64,000 nt of DNA from Micromonospora coxensis (GCF_900090295.1 NZ_LT607753.1:1550001-1614000), one strand, 5' to 3'; counted from the stretch's first letter, positions 1-10,290 are shown. Translations and numbers: made by a program. The notes: generated by a model not told the origin, from the letters alone.

Positions 1-307
1 CCGCACCGCCGGCACCCGGGACGGGATGCTCTCCGCGCTGCGGGTCACCGGTGGGGTCATCACCAGCGCGGGTGTCCTGCTCGCCGCGGTCTTCGCCGTC
101 CTCGGCGTCCTGCCGCTGATCACCCTGACCCAGATCGGGATCATCGTCTGCATCGGCGTGCTGCTCGACACCCTGCTGGTGCGTACCGTGCTCGTGCCGG
201 CGCTGGCGTTCCTGCTCGGCGACCGCTTCTGGTGGCCGGGCCGGATCGCCCGGGAGCCGGTGGCGGACGTCACGCCCGAACGGGAGCCGGTCGCCGCACG
301 CGACTGA
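1..307 (+). CDS. MMPL family transporter, C-terminal fragment
   Basis: The reading frame is already open at base 2, so only the last ~101 residues of the protein are in the window. They hold three hydrophobic segments ending in LLVRTVLVPALAFLLGDRFW, which is the typical last transmembrane pair and end of MMPL/RND-type exporters (LLDTLLVRT..P....L.GDR.WWP), followed by a short charged cytoplasmic tail. MMPL proteins are proton-driven inner-membrane exporters of lipids or small molecules; the substrate cannot be told from this fragment. The gene is convergent with the DedA-like gene, with a strong hairpin between them. The family is confident, the specific role is not. Confidence 0.85.
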   Translation, partial: RTAGTRDGMLSALRVTGGVITSAGVLLAAVFAVLGVLPLITLTQIGIIVCIGVLLDTLLVRTVLVPALAFLLGDRFWWPGRIAREPVADVTPEREPVAARD

Positions 308-327
308 CCGGTTCCACCGGGCGGCCG

Positions 328-356
328 GGGCCGGGGGCGCGACGCGCCCCCGGCCC
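328..356. terminator. Bidirectional hairpin terminator
   Basis: Perfect 12-bp inverted repeat (arms 328-339 and 345-356, loop CGACG) lies between the stops of two convergent genes (307 and 392). It has no T-tract, as is usual for high-GC actinobacterial terminators. Confidence 0.7.
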
Positions 357-391
357 TTCGGCGTCGCGGGGGCCGGCGCCCCGCCGGTCGG

Positions 392-1822
392 TCACTGCCC
401 GGTGCTGCTCCCGGCGCCCGAGCAGCCGGTGGCCGGGGCGTGGGGTTGCGCGGGGGCGGGCCCGGCCGCACCCGTGGAGGGCGGGCCGGCCGCCACCGCC
501 CGGTCCCGGGTGACCCAGGCGATCACGAAGACGGCGGTCCAGGCGACCCCGAGCAGGACCGAGGTGGCCGTCCCGCTGGCCGTGCTCCAGCCCAGGTAGA
601 GGCGGGCCCCGCCGACCACCGCGATGCCGGCCGCCGCCGCGGTCCAGGCGGCCACCGCCAGCGGCCAGCGGGCGTCGCGGGACAGCAGCCAGGCCAGCGT
701 GCACAGGCTCGCCGCCGCCACCGCGTTCTGGGTCGGGAACACCACGGCGGGCCGGCCGGACGCGGTCGCGTCGGCCACCACGGCGAGCACCACCAGCGGC
801 AGGAACGCCCCGGCCGTGCCGAGGACGCTGAGCAGGTCCGCCCGCCAGGGCCGGTGCCGCCAGGCGAGCCCGGCGGCGACCACCGTCACCAGCACGATGA
901 GGAACGACCCACGCAGCACCGAGACCGTCGTGAAGGCCACCTCCACCGCCCCCGGGGTACGGCGGTCGGCGAACCAGTCGGCGATCACGCCGTCGACCAC
1001 GGCCAGCCCGCTCCAACGCACCACCGCCTCCAGCAGCCAGGCGACGGCGAACCCGGCGGCCGAGAGCAGCAGCAGGCCGGTGGCGAGGTTGACCAGCAGC
1101 GCCCCGCCGGGGCCGACCTGCATGGCGATCAGGAAGAACAGCACGCCGTACCGCCCGGTGACCCAGCGCACCGGCGGTAGCGCGGCCGCCCGGGACAGCA
1201 GCGCCCGCACCGGGTCCGGGTGGCGTCCCAACCAACGGCCGGCCAGCACGATCGCCACCAGCACCACCAGCAGCGCCAGCACCACGCCGGTGGCCCGCCC
1301 GAGCAGCCGGGAGACCGTCTCGTACGACTCGCCGGCGAGGTAGCCCAGCAGCACCGAGCCGCCCACCCAGCTGACCACCCCGGCCACGTTCCACGGCGCG
1401 AAGCGCCGGTACGGCATCCCGGCGGCGCCGGCCAGCCGGGGCACCAGGGTGCGGGCGAAGGCCACCCAGCGGGCGGCGTACACGCCCCGTCCGCCCAGCC
1501 GGTCCAGCATCGCGTCGGCGCGTGACCAGCGGTGCGGGCCGACCCGCGCGCCCAGCCCGGAGGCGCGCAGCCGGGGCCCGTACCGGCGGCCGGAACGGAA
1601 GGCGAGTGTGTCCCCGATCACGGCAGCCCCGGTCATCACCAGCAGCGCCGGGGCGAGCCGTAGCGTCCCCGCGTACGCTAGGAAGCCGACCAGCAGCAGG
1701 GTCGCCTCTCCCGGCACCAGCAGACCGAAGATCACCGCGGTCTCGCCCGCGACGATCGTCGCGGCGACCAGGTAGATCACCAGGGTCGGCAGGCCCTGCA
1801 GCGACGTCAGCAGGTCATGCAT
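392..1822 (-). CDS. DedA (VTT) / PAP2-like fusion membrane protein
   Basis: 476 aa. Residues ~1-200 are a DedA/VTT (SNARE-associated) domain: a hydrophobic N-terminus, the reentrant-loop motif [17 protein letters not shown] and the [11 protein letters not shown] segment with the conserved Arg. DedA proteins act at the inner membrane in lipid carrier recycling and envelope homeostasis. Residues ~240-450 are a second polytopic domain aligning with PAP2 phosphatases, but the signature positions are changed: FPTQNA stands where FPSGHA is expected, and [12 protein letters not shown] stands where SR-YLG-H-xxxD is expected. Both catalytic histidines are therefore missing by my alignment, so phosphatase activity is doubtful. 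The start is the ATG at 1822, the first of the codons MHDLL. It is divergent from typA, with ~135 bp between the starts. Confidence 0.82.
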   Translation of the reverse strand: MHDLLTSLQGLPTLVIYLVAATIVAGETAVIFGLLVPGEATLLLVGFLAYAGTLRLAPALLVMTGAAVIGDTLAFRSGRRYGPRLRASGLGARVGPHRWSRADAMLDRLGGRGVYAARWVAFARTLVPRLAGAAGMPYRRFAPWNVAGVVSWVGGSVLLGYLAGESYETVSRLLGRATGVVLALLVVLVAIVLAGRWLGRHPDPVRALLSRAAALPPVRWVTGRYGVLFFLIAMQVGPGGALLVNLATGLLLLSAAGFAVAWLLEAVVRWSGLAVVDGVIADWFADRRTPGAVEVAFTTVSVLRGSFLIVLVTVVAAGLAWRHRPWRADLLSVLGTAGAFLPLVVLAVVADATASGRPAVVFPTQNAVAAASLCTLAWLLSRDARWPLAVAAWTAAAAGIAVVGGARLYLGWSTASGTATSVLLGVAWTAVFVIAWVTRDRAVAAGPPSTGAAGPAPAQPHAPATGCSGAGSSTGQ

Positions 1823-1957
1823 CCGGTCCCCAGCACCACGGGGGCCAGCATGCCAGCCGTTGGAACGGTCGGGACAGCAGTTTCGGCAGAGATCCGGGCG
1901 ATCTCGGGGGTGACCCCGACACGTGTCCCGGCAACCGCAGACAGGAGTATGGAGGGT

Positions 1958-3826
<1,869 letters not shown>

Positions 3827-3844
3827 CCACCACCCCGCCGCACC

Positions 3845-3877
3845 GGAGCCCCGGCCGTCCCCGACGGCCGGGGCTCC
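3845..3877. terminator. Bidirectional hairpin terminator after typA
   Basis: Perfect 15-bp inverted repeat (3845-3859 with 3863-3877, loop CCC) 18 nt after the typA stop and upstream of the convergent methyltransferase stop at 3967. Confidence 0.78.
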
Positions 3878-3966
3878 GCCGTTCCCCGACCGCGCCGCTG
3901 CGGCCTGATCCGGCCGACCCGTCGACCGGATCACCCCGCCTCCGTACCGGCCGCTGCCGGGGCGGG

Positions 3967-4632
3967 TCAGGCCGGCCTGGTGGCCCGGAGGGCGAAGAGG
4001 TCGGGGATCGGACCGGAGCCCGATTCGGTGGTACGGGTGAGGGCGAGGCCGGCGCCGGTGACCGCGTCGAGCAACTCGGCCAGGGGGACGTGCCAGGCAC
4101 CCACGCGGGAGCGCACGCCGTGCACCGACCAGGCGCGGAAGCTGCGTTCCCGCTCGGCGTACCCGCCGTCGACGACGATCCGCTCCGGGTCGGACCGGTC
4201 GGCGAACGGGCCGATGAAACAGGGGTGCACCCCGACGTGGACGAAGCACCCGCCGGGCGCCAGCACCCGGGCCGCCTCGGCGACCACCGCCCGGTAGTCG
4301 GGGACGTCGGTGTGGGCGAGCACGCAGACCACCGCCGGCAGCGAGGCGTCGGCGACCGGCAACGCGGCGGCCTCACCGCGGGCCACGGGCAGCCGGGCGC
4401 GGGCGTGCCGCAACTGGCCGCCGGAGAGGTCCACGCCGACCGGGTCCCAGCCCAGCCGGCGCAGCTCGGCGGCGTGCGCCCCGGTGCCGCAGCACAGGTC
4501 GAGGCAGCGGCCCGACCCGTCGCCCAGCAGCTCGGCGAGCTGCCGGCGGACCCGGTCCATGTAGTCGGCGGAGGTGTCGGTGGCGAACTGCTCGTACCAG
4601 TCGGCGTGGGCGTCGTACGCGGCAACCGTCAT
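3967..4632 (-). CDS. Class I SAM-dependent methyltransferase
   Basis: 221 aa. SAM-binding motif I is CLDLCCGTGAH (residues 43-53), followed by the acidic end of beta-2 (GVDLSGGQL) and the post-motif ARVLAPGGCFVHVG, all typical of the Methyltransf_11/25 Rossmann fold. The extra segment HPCFIGPFADR and the C-terminal PLAELLDAVTGAGL resemble small-molecule methyltransferases rather than RNA or protein ones. No membrane segment or signal peptide. Start ATG at 4632; it is divergent from the serine hydrolase with a 70-bp intergenic region. Substrate unknown. Confidence 0.88.
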   Translation of the reverse strand: MTVAAYDAHADWYEQFATDTSADYMDRVRRQLAELLGDGSGRCLDLCCGTGAHAAELRRLGWDPVGVDLSGGQLRHARARLPVARGEAAALPVADASLPAVVCVLAHTDVPDYRAVVAEAARVLAPGGCFVHVGVHPCFIGPFADRSDPERIVVDGGYAERERSFRAWSVHGVRSRVGAWHVPLAELLDAVTGAGLALTRTTESGSGPIPDLFALRATRPA

Positions 4633-4702
4633 GTCCGCACGCTAGACCCTCGGGTACCCTCGCGCCGCCCCGTCGCCGGCGGGATCGGCTACGGTCACCG
4701 GC

Positions 4703-5569
4703 ATGATCTGGGACCACCTCGACGCCCGCCTGGACCGGGTGCCCGGCACCGTCTCCGCGTACGTGGGGCGGCTCGACGCGCCGCCCACCTGGACCCGGCA
4801 GGCCGGGGCCACCCACTACGCGGCCAGCACCATGAAGGTGGCGGTGCTGCTCGCGCTGCACCGCGCCGCCGAGGCCGGCGAACTGGACCTGGACGCCCCG
4901 GTCGCCGTGGCCAACGAGTTCGACTCCGCCCTGCCCGGCGCGCCCCGGTTCTGCTGCGCCCGGCACTACGACAACGACGAGGCGGTCTGGGAGCGGCTCG
5001 GCGACACCGCCCCGCTGCGCTGGCTCGCCCACCGGATGATCGTCCGGTCGAGCAACCTGGCCACCAACATCGTCATCGGGCACGTGGGCCTGCCCGCCGT
5101 GGCCCGGGCGTGGGGGCTGGCCGGCGCGCGGCACAGCGTCACCGGCCGCGGCATCGAGGACTTCGCCGCCCGCGACGCTGGCATCACCAACCTGGTCACC
5201 GCCGCCGACCTGGCCGCGCTGCTCGCCGGCCTGGCCGGCGGGGCCCACCGGCCCGGACCGCTGGCCTCACCGGCCGGCTGCGCCGCCATGCTGGACGTGC
5301 TGCTCGCCCAGGAGCACCGCGAGGACCTGGCCGCCGGGCTGCCCGAGGGCACCCGCATCGCCCACAAGAACGGCTGGGTACGCGGGGTGCGCCACGGCAG
5401 CGGAGTGGTCTTCCCCGACGACGCCCCGCCGTACGTGATCGCCGTCTGCACCACCACCGACCTGGCCGACGGCGGCCCGAGCGGCGAGGAGGTCGAGGAC
5501 GACGCCTGCCGGCTGATTGCCGACGTGTCGGCCACGGTCTGGGCGGCCCGGCACGACCTCGCCGGCTGA
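4703..5569 (+). CDS. Serine hydrolase, penicillin-binding / class A beta-lactamase fold
   Basis: 288 aa. It has the three boxes of the fold in order: S-T-M-K at 42-45 (SxxK nucleophile), S-S-N at 116-118 (SxN) and H-K-N-G at 221-224 (KTG box variant). There is no signal peptide or transmembrane helix, which is unusual because most members work outside the cell, so a cytoplasmic peptidase or amidase role is possible. The next genes on this strand are a dipeptide epimerase and an NlpC/P60 endopeptidase without export signals, so a cytosolic murein-peptide step is a reasonable inference. True beta-lactamase activity is not shown by the sequence. Confidence 0.82.
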   Translation: MIWDHLDARLDRVPGTVSAYVGRLDAPPTWTRQAGATHYAASTMKVAVLLALHRAAEAGELDLDAPVAVANEFDSALPGAPRFCCARHYDNDEAVWERLGDTAPLRWLAHRMIVRSSNLATNIVIGHVGLPAVARAWGLAGARHSVTGRGIEDFAARDAGITNLVTAADLAALLAGLAGGAHRPGPLASPAGCAAMLDVLLAQEHREDLAAGLPEGTRIAHKNGWVRGVRHGSGVVFPDDAPPYVIAVCTTTDLADGGPSGEEVEDDACRLIADVSATVWAARHDLAG

Positions 5570-5585
5570 CCCGCCGCCGGCCGGG

Positions 5586-6383
5586 TCACTCCAGCAGGTT
5601 GTCCCGCAGCGCGGCGCGCACCTCGTCGGTGACGCCCAGCCCGTCGCGCAGGTACGCCTCGAACGACCCGTGCACCCGGCGCACCTCGTCGTACGCCGCG
5701 TCCAGGTACTCCGGGCGCACCTCCAGCACCGGCCGCACCGTCTCCGGGTCCAGCGTCGGGTGCCGTCGCACCATCGCCTCCAGCAGCACCTCGCGCAGGC
5801 TGCCGGTCAACTCGTTGTTGCGCAGGTAGTCGGCCCGGATCTCGGCGTCGTCGACGCCCAGCGCGGTCAGCAGCACCACCGCCAGCCAGCCGGTGCGGTC
5901 CTTGCCCGCCGAGCAGTGGAACAGCAGCGGCAGGTTGCCCGCCTCGGCGGCCAGCCGCACCGCCGCGGAGAACCCGGCCCGGGCCGACTCCCCGGTGACG
6001 AACCAGCGGTAGATCGCCGCCATCGCCGCCGGCGTCCCCTCCCCGGCCAACTCGTCGTACGCCTCCAGGTCGTGGCCGAGCAGCACCGCCGAGACGTACG
6101 TGAAGACCGGGTGCGCCGGGTCGTGCACCGGCAGGTGCACCACCCGTGGCTCCCCCACCAACCGGTCCGCCGGGGCGACCGCCATCTCGGAGGTGTCCCG
6201 CAGGTCCACCACGCAGGCCGGCGCCAGCTTGCCGAGCACCGGCAGGTCCTCGTCGGTCAACCGGCCCAGCGCCGGGGTGCGCAGCAGCCGGCCGGCGCGT
6301 ACCCGGCGGCCGTCGGTGGTGCGCAGCCCACCCAGGTCGCGCGCGTTGGGCGCGCCCACCAGTTCCCAGTCCCGCCCGTCCAT
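5586..6383 (-). CDS. Tyrosine-protein phosphatase (dual-specificity-like)
   Basis: 265 aa. P-loop HCSAGKDRTG (residues 156-165) gives the Cx5R signature with Cys157 and Arg163. The N-terminal NARDLGGLRT (13-22) is typical of the Y_phosphatase3 family (LipA/MptpB-like), whose members hydrolyse phosphotyrosine and phosphoinositides. No signal peptide, so cytosolic unless exported by another route. Start ATG 6383 is preceded by GGAGGGG about 8-10 nt upstream; an upstream in-frame start at 6455 would overlap the divergent epimerase. Its stop is 16 bp from the stop of the convergent serine hydrolase. Confidence 0.88.
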   Translation of the reverse strand: MDGRDWELVGAPNARDLGGLRTTDGRRVRAGRLLRTPALGRLTDEDLPVLGKLAPACVVDLRDTSEMAVAPADRLVGEPRVVHLPVHDPAHPVFTYVSAVLLGHDLEAYDELAGEGTPAAMAAIYRWFVTGESARAGFSAAVRLAAEAGNLPLLFHCSAGKDRTGWLAVVLLTALGVDDAEIRADYLRNNELTGSLREVLLEAMVRRHPTLDPETVRPVLEVRPEYLDAAYDEVRRVHGSFEAYLRDGLGVTDEVRAALRDNLLE

Positions 6384-6428
6384 CTTCGGTACCCCTCCCC
6401 CAGTCCGGCTCCGTATAGGGTGCCGCAC

Positions 6429-7526
6429 ATGACGATCGCCGCGGTACGCACCCACCGGCTTTCCGCCCCCTTACACACGCCGTTCGTCACCGCGCTGCGG
6501 CGCACCACCACCGTGGACACCCTGGTGGTGGAGGTGCTCGACGACGACGGGCGCTCCGGGTTCGGCGAGGCGCCGCAGGTCTGGCAGGTCACCGGGGCGT
6601 CGGTGACCGGGGCCGAGGCGTGCGTACGCGACATGCTGGGCCCCGCCGTCGTGGGTCGGGACGCCGACGACCTGATGGCCCGCTGCGCGCAGGTGCAGGC
6701 GGCCGTCGTCGGCAACGAGTCGGCGAAGGCGGCGCTGGACGTCGCGCTGCACGACCTGGCGGCGCGGCGGCTCGGCGTACCCCTGGTGCGGCTGCTCGGC
6801 GGCACGGCGCTGCGCGTCCCCACCGACGTCACGCTGGCCGCCGGCGACGCGGTGGAGTTGGCGGCGGCGGCCCGGCAGCGCCGCGCCGAGGGCTTCGACG
6901 TGCTCAAGCTCAAGGTGGGCACGGACGCCGCGAGCGACCTGGACCGGGTCCGCGCGGTGCGGGCGGCCGTCGGTCCGGGTGTGCGCGTGCGGCTGGACGC
7001 CAACCAGGGCTGGACGCCCCGCGAGGCGGTCCGGGTGATCCGCGGCATCGAGGACGCCGGGCTCGACGTGGAACTGGTCGAGCAGCCGGTGTCCCGGTGG
7101 GACCTGGACGGGCTGGCCTGGGTCAGCGACCGGGTGAGCGTGCCGATCCTGGCCGACGAGTCCGTCTTCGGCGTGCGCGACCTGGTCGAGGTGATCCGCC
7201 GGCGGGCCGCCGACATGGTGAACGTGAAGCTGGCCAAGTGCGGTGGGCTGCACCCCGCGCGCACGCTGCTGGACCTCGCCCGGGCGCACGGCATGGGCAC
7301 CGTCGTCGGTTCGATGATGGAGAGCGCGGTCGGCGTCGGGGCCGCCGCCAGCCTGGTCGCCGCGTACCGCACCAGCGCCGTGTCCGATCTCGACGCCGCG
7401 TGGTGGCTGGCCTGGTCGCCGGTGCGCGGCGGCATCCGGTACGACGGCGCGAGCGTCGTGCTGCCCGACGCCCCCGGCCTCGGCATCTCCTCGGTGACTG
7501 AAGTTAAAGTGCAGCAGCATGGTTGA
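6429..7526 (+). CDS. Dipeptide (L-Ala-D/L-Glu) epimerase, enolase superfamily
   Basis: 365 aa. All residues of the dipeptide-epimerase active site are present at nearly the same numbers as in Bacillus subtilis YkfB: K160 and K162 (LKLKVG), metal ligands D190, E218 and D243, catalytic K267 (NVKLAK), and D320/D322 (SDLDAAW), the pair that binds the dipeptide amino group. The enzyme would turn L-Ala-D-Glu, released from murein peptides, into L-Ala-L-Glu for catabolism in the cytosol. The next gene is the partner endopeptidase. The last ~25 bp of the gene are markedly A+T-rich and run into a candidate promoter. Start ATG 6429; no strong ribosome-binding site, 45 bp from the divergent phosphatase. 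Confidence 0.92.
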   Translation: MTIAAVRTHRLSAPLHTPFVTALRRTTTVDTLVVEVLDDDGRSGFGEAPQVWQVTGASVTGAEACVRDMLGPAVVGRDADDLMARCAQVQAAVVGNESAKAALDVALHDLAARRLGVPLVRLLGGTALRVPTDVTLAAGDAVELAAAARQRRAEGFDVLKLKVGTDAASDLDRVRAVRAAVGPGVRVRLDANQGWTPREAVRVIRGIEDAGLDVELVEQPVSRWDLDGLAWVSDRVSVPILADESVFGVRDLVEVIRRRAADMVNVKLAKCGGLHPARTLLDLARAHGMGTVVGSMMESAVGVGAAASLVAAYRTSAVSDLDAAWWLAWSPVRGGIRYDGASVVLPDAPGLGISSVTEVKVQQHG

Positions 7527-7551
7527 TGGTTGTTGGTTTCTTTCATAGGGT
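7523..7551 (+). promoter_or_regulatory. Candidate promoter of the NlpC/P60 gene in an A+T-rich island
   Basis: TTGATG (7523-7528), a 17-nt spacer and TAGGGT (7546-7551) fit a vegetative promoter, 30 nt before the GTG at 7581. The stretch 7500-7551 is strikingly A+T-rich for this genome and contains AAGTTAAAG and GGTTTCTTTC, which may be regulator sites. Confidence 0.45.
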
Positions 7552-7580
7552 CGGGTAGGCGCCCGCAACCGGAGGTCGAC

Positions 7581-8498
7581 GTGAAGCTGCAACCCGGCCG
7601 CGAGGCCGTCGTCCAGGTCTCCGTCGCCACACTGTGGGCCGACCCCGGCGCGGTACGTCCCGTCGACGGCCCCGCCCTCGCCGCGCACCCCGACATCCCC
7701 GCCTGGATCGCCGGGATGGACGCCGACCAGCGGGTCGGCGACTGCGTGCTCACCCAGCTCCTGCTCGGCGAACGGGTGCTCGTCACCGCGCTGCGCCCGG
7801 ACGGCTGGGCGCAGGTGGTCGCCCTCGGCCAGCCGTCCGCGAAGCTCGATCCGCGCGGCTACCCCGGCTGGCTGCCCGCCGCCCAGCTCGCCCCCGCCGA
7901 CGAGGCGTCCCCGGCCGGCGCCCCGCTGGTCGTCGACGCGACCGCCACCACGCTGCACACCGCGCCGGGCGGCCCGGCGGCGCTCGCCGGACTCGTGCCG
8001 GGCACCCGGCTCGATCCCGCCGGCCCGCCCACCGGCGGCTGGCAACCGGTACGCGTACCCGGACATCCGGATCCGCGCTGGGCGCCCGAGGCGGACCTGG
8101 TCGGGCTGCCGACCGGGCAGCCGAAGCCGACCGAGGTGCTGGCCCTGGCCGAGCGGCTGCGCGACGTGGTCTACATCTGGGGCGGGCTCACCGGCCACGG
8201 CATCGACTGCTCCGGGCTGGTGCACCTGGCGTGGCGCCGGTTCGGGGTGACCCTGCCCCGGGACGCCGACGACCAGGCCGGCGCGACCACTGCCGTGCCG
8301 TTGGGCGAGGAACGCCCCGGCGACCTCTACTTCTTCGCCCGGCCCGGCCGGCCCATCCACCACGTCGGCATCGTCACCGCCGCGCCCACCGCCGAGGAGC
8401 GGCGGATGCTGCACGCCTGCTACCGGCAGCGCCGGGTCCTGGAGGAGGCGCTGCCACCCGAGCGGGTGGCCACCCTGGTGGCCGTCCGCCGGGTCTGA
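7581..8498 (+). CDS. NlpC/P60 family endopeptidase, YkfC-like
   Basis: 305 aa, close to the ~300 aa of Bacillus YkfC. Two SH3b-like domains (about residues 10-105 and 115-175) precede a C40 catalytic domain: Cys210 in GIDCSGL, His261 in HHVGIV and a third His in MLHACY. YkfC-type enzymes cut L-Ala-gamma-D-Glu from diamino acids in free murein peptides. No signal peptide is visible, which fits a cytosolic recycling enzyme feeding the adjacent epimerase rather than a wall hydrolase. Start: GTG 7581 behind GGAGGT (7571-7576); a TTG at 7530 is in frame but lacks a ribosome-binding site and would precede the candidate promoter -10. Confidence 0.9.
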   Translation: MKLQPGREAVVQVSVATLWADPGAVRPVDGPALAAHPDIPAWIAGMDADQRVGDCVLTQLLLGERVLVTALRPDGWAQVVALGQPSAKLDPRGYPGWLPAAQLAPADEASPAGAPLVVDATATTLHTAPGGPAALAGLVPGTRLDPAGPPTGGWQPVRVPGHPDPRWAPEADLVGLPTGQPKPTEVLALAERLRDVVYIWGGLTGHGIDCSGLVHLAWRRFGVTLPRDADDQAGATTAVPLGEERPGDLYFFARPGRPIHHVGIVTAAPTAEERRMLHACYRQRRVLEEALPPERVATLVAVRRV

Positions 8499-8509
8499 CC
8501 GGGACGACG

Positions 8510-8543
8510 CAAGGGGCGCCCTCCTGCTGGAGGGCGCCCCTTG
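8510..8543. terminator. Bidirectional hairpin terminator
   Basis: Perfect 15-bp inverted repeat (8510-8524 / 8529-8543, loop TGCT) between the convergent stops at 8498 and 8560. Confidence 0.85.
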
Positions 8544-8559
8544 CCGTCGGTGGCGTGGG

Positions 8560-9558
8560 TCAGCGGCGGGCGTCGGCCAGTTCCCGACGACGGTCCCGGG
8601 AGGACTTGACCAGGCTCGCCGCGGTGGCCGCGGCCAGGGTGCCGAGGATGACCGTCAGCGACAGCCAGATCGGGATGTGCGGAGCCCAGCCGACGTGCTC
8701 GCCGCCGTTGATGAACGGCACCTGGTTGTCGGCCAGCGCCTCCAGCACCAGCTTCACGCCGATGAAGCCGAGCACCACGGCCAGGCCGTAGCTGAGGTAG
8801 ATCAGCCGGTCCAGCAGGCCGCCGAGCAGGAAGTAGAGCTGGCGCAGACCCATCAGCGCGAAGACGTTCGCGGTGAAGACCAGGTACGGCTCCTGGGTGA
8901 TGCCGAAGATCGCGGGGATGGAGTCCAGCGCGAAGATCAGGTCGGTGGTGCCGATGGCGATCATCACGATCAGCATCGGGGTGAACAGCCGCTTGCCGGC
9001 CTGGTACGTGGTCAGCTTCGCGCCGTCGTAGTCCTTGGAGATCGGCAGCGCCTTGCGGCTCCACCGGATCAGCACGTTCTCGCTGAACTCGTCCTCGTCC
9101 GGCTCGCCCTGACGGGCCAGGTTGACCGCGGTGTAGATCAGGAACGCGCCGAAGATGTAGAAGACCCAGGAGAACTGGGAGATCAGCGCCGCGCCGGCGG
9201 CGATGAAGCCACCGCGCATGACCAGGGCCAGCACGATGCCGATGAGCAGCACCTTCTGCTGGTACTGCCGGGGCACCCCGAACCGGGCCATGATGATGAC
9301 GAAGACGAAGAGGTTGTCCACCGAGAGGCTGTACTCGGTGAGCCAACCGGTGTAGAACTGCCCGGCCACGCTCGCGCCGGAGGTGAGCCACAGTCCCGCG
9401 CCGAAGAGCAGGGCCAGGCCCACGTAGAAGCCGACCCAGATGCTCGACTCACGGATGCTGGGCTCGTGTGGGCGTCGGCCGACGATGAAGAGGTCGACCA
9501 GGAGCATCGCCGTCATCGCGACGAGCGTTGCCGCCCACACCATTCCGGACACGTTCAA
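8560..9558 (-). CDS. TerC family integral membrane protein
   Basis: 332 aa with about nine hydrophobic segments. Family hallmarks: the acidic intramembrane motif EYSLSVDNLFVF and the second half IGTTDLIFALDSIPAIFGIT. TerC/Alx/MeeF-type proteins export manganese (and were first linked to tellurium resistance). The C-terminus is a basic tail. Start: TTG at 9558 lies 5 nt after GGAGGA; GTG at 9552 is the alternative. The leader contains a probable yybP-ykoY manganese riboswitch, which supports a Mn2+ export role. Confidence 0.93.
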   Translation of the reverse strand: MNVSGMVWAATLVAMTAMLLVDLFIVGRRPHEPSIRESSIWVGFYVGLALLFGAGLWLTSGASVAGQFYTGWLTEYSLSVDNLFVFVIIMARFGVPRQYQQKVLLIGIVLALVMRGGFIAAGAALISQFSWVFYIFGAFLIYTAVNLARQGEPDEDEFSENVLIRWSRKALPISKDYDGAKLTTYQAGKRLFTPMLIVMIAIGTTDLIFALDSIPAIFGITQEPYLVFTANVFALMGLRQLYFLLGGLLDRLIYLSYGLAVVLGFIGVKLVLEALADNQVPFINGGEHVGWAPHIPIWLSLTVILGTLAAATAASLVKSSRDRRRELADARR

Positions 9559-9639
9559 TCCATTCCTCCGGCAGACACGCGGCGTCGGGCACACCGTACG
9601 CCCCGGTCGGGGCGGCGCGGGTGGCGACGCGGACTCTGG

Positions 9640-9770
9640 TGACTGTCGGAGGTCTCTTCCGCCGACGGCCCGGGGCGGGACGTCGACCGACGGAGCCGGG
9701 TCGGGTGCCGGGGGTTGGCGGTCGACCGTGCTGACGACTCCGTCGCGAGGGAATACTCCCCTCCTCGGCC
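9640..9770 (-). ncRNA. Probable yybP-ykoY (manganese) riboswitch
   Basis: Read on the minus strand upstream of terC, the leader holds the two most conserved blocks of this riboswitch: GGGGAGTA (complement of 9754-9761) and AAGAGACCT (complement of 9650-9658). The flanking GGAGG and CCTCC can pair as P1. Between them lie GC-rich arms that can form the second helix. Downstream, a hairpin (9599-9604 with 9609-9614) sits before the ribosome-binding site and could be the expression platform. This riboswitch class binds Mn2+ and is commonly found before TerC/MntP-type genes. The outer limits are approximate. Confidence 0.75.
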
Positions 9771-9996
9771 GCCATTGTTCACCATCCGGGCGCGCAGGCG
9801 CATCTTCAGGCTCCCTCATTGCCGGCAGCATCACGTTCCGACACCGCGAGTCCGGCCATATCCCCTACGGCTTCCTAGGAGGATAGGCCAGGAACTCGGT
9901 TCGGTGGCGCGGCGCTGCGGGACCCGACGAACGCCGGAAACGGGACGCCGGCACCCACCCCGCCCGCCGCCTCCGTGGACGTGCGAGGCTTCGGAC
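9771..9996. other. Intergenic region, terC leader to small monooxygenase
   Basis: Together with the riboswitch and the 3' part of the terC leader this makes a 438-bp gap between genes (9559-9996). It must hold the terC promoter (minus strand) and that of the gene at 9997. I see no conserved coding frame. An AGGAGGATAG at 9878-9887 looks like a ribosome-binding site but no convincing start follows it. Confidence 0.4.
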
Positions 9997-10290
9997 ATGG
10001 TGCTTGAGGTCGCGCTCATCGACGTACTGCCCGGACACGAGGACGAATTCGCCGCCGCCTACGCGAAGGCGCACGCCGTCATCACGGCGGCCGAGGGCTG
10101 CCGGTCGGTCCGGATGACCCGGGGCATCGAGACCCCGACCCGCTTCGTGCTGCTGGTCGAGTGGGACTCGGTGCAGGCGCACGAGGAGAACTTCCGGGCC
10201 ACCGAGGCGTTCGGGAAGTGGCGCGCGCTGATCGGCCCGCACTTCGCCGGCCCGCCCCACGTCGAGCACTTCGTCGACGTCCCCGCCTGA
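9997..10290 (+). CDS. Antibiotic biosynthesis monooxygenase (ABM) domain protein
   Basis: 97 aa, one ferredoxin-like dimeric alpha/beta-barrel domain. The pattern EVALIDVLPGHEDEFAAAYA, EGCRSVRMTRG, FVLLVEWDSVQAHEENFR and the terminal HVEHFVDV is typical of ABM/YgiN-like proteins, which are cofactor-free quinol oxygenases or heme-related enzymes. No neighbour suggests a pathway, so the substrate is unknown. Start ATG 9997 has only a weak upstream purine tract. Confidence 0.85.
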   Translation: MVLEVALIDVLPGHEDEFAAAYAKAHAVITAAEGCRSVRMTRGIETPTRFVLLVEWDSVQAHEENFRATEAFGKWRALIGPHFAGPPHVEHFVDVPA

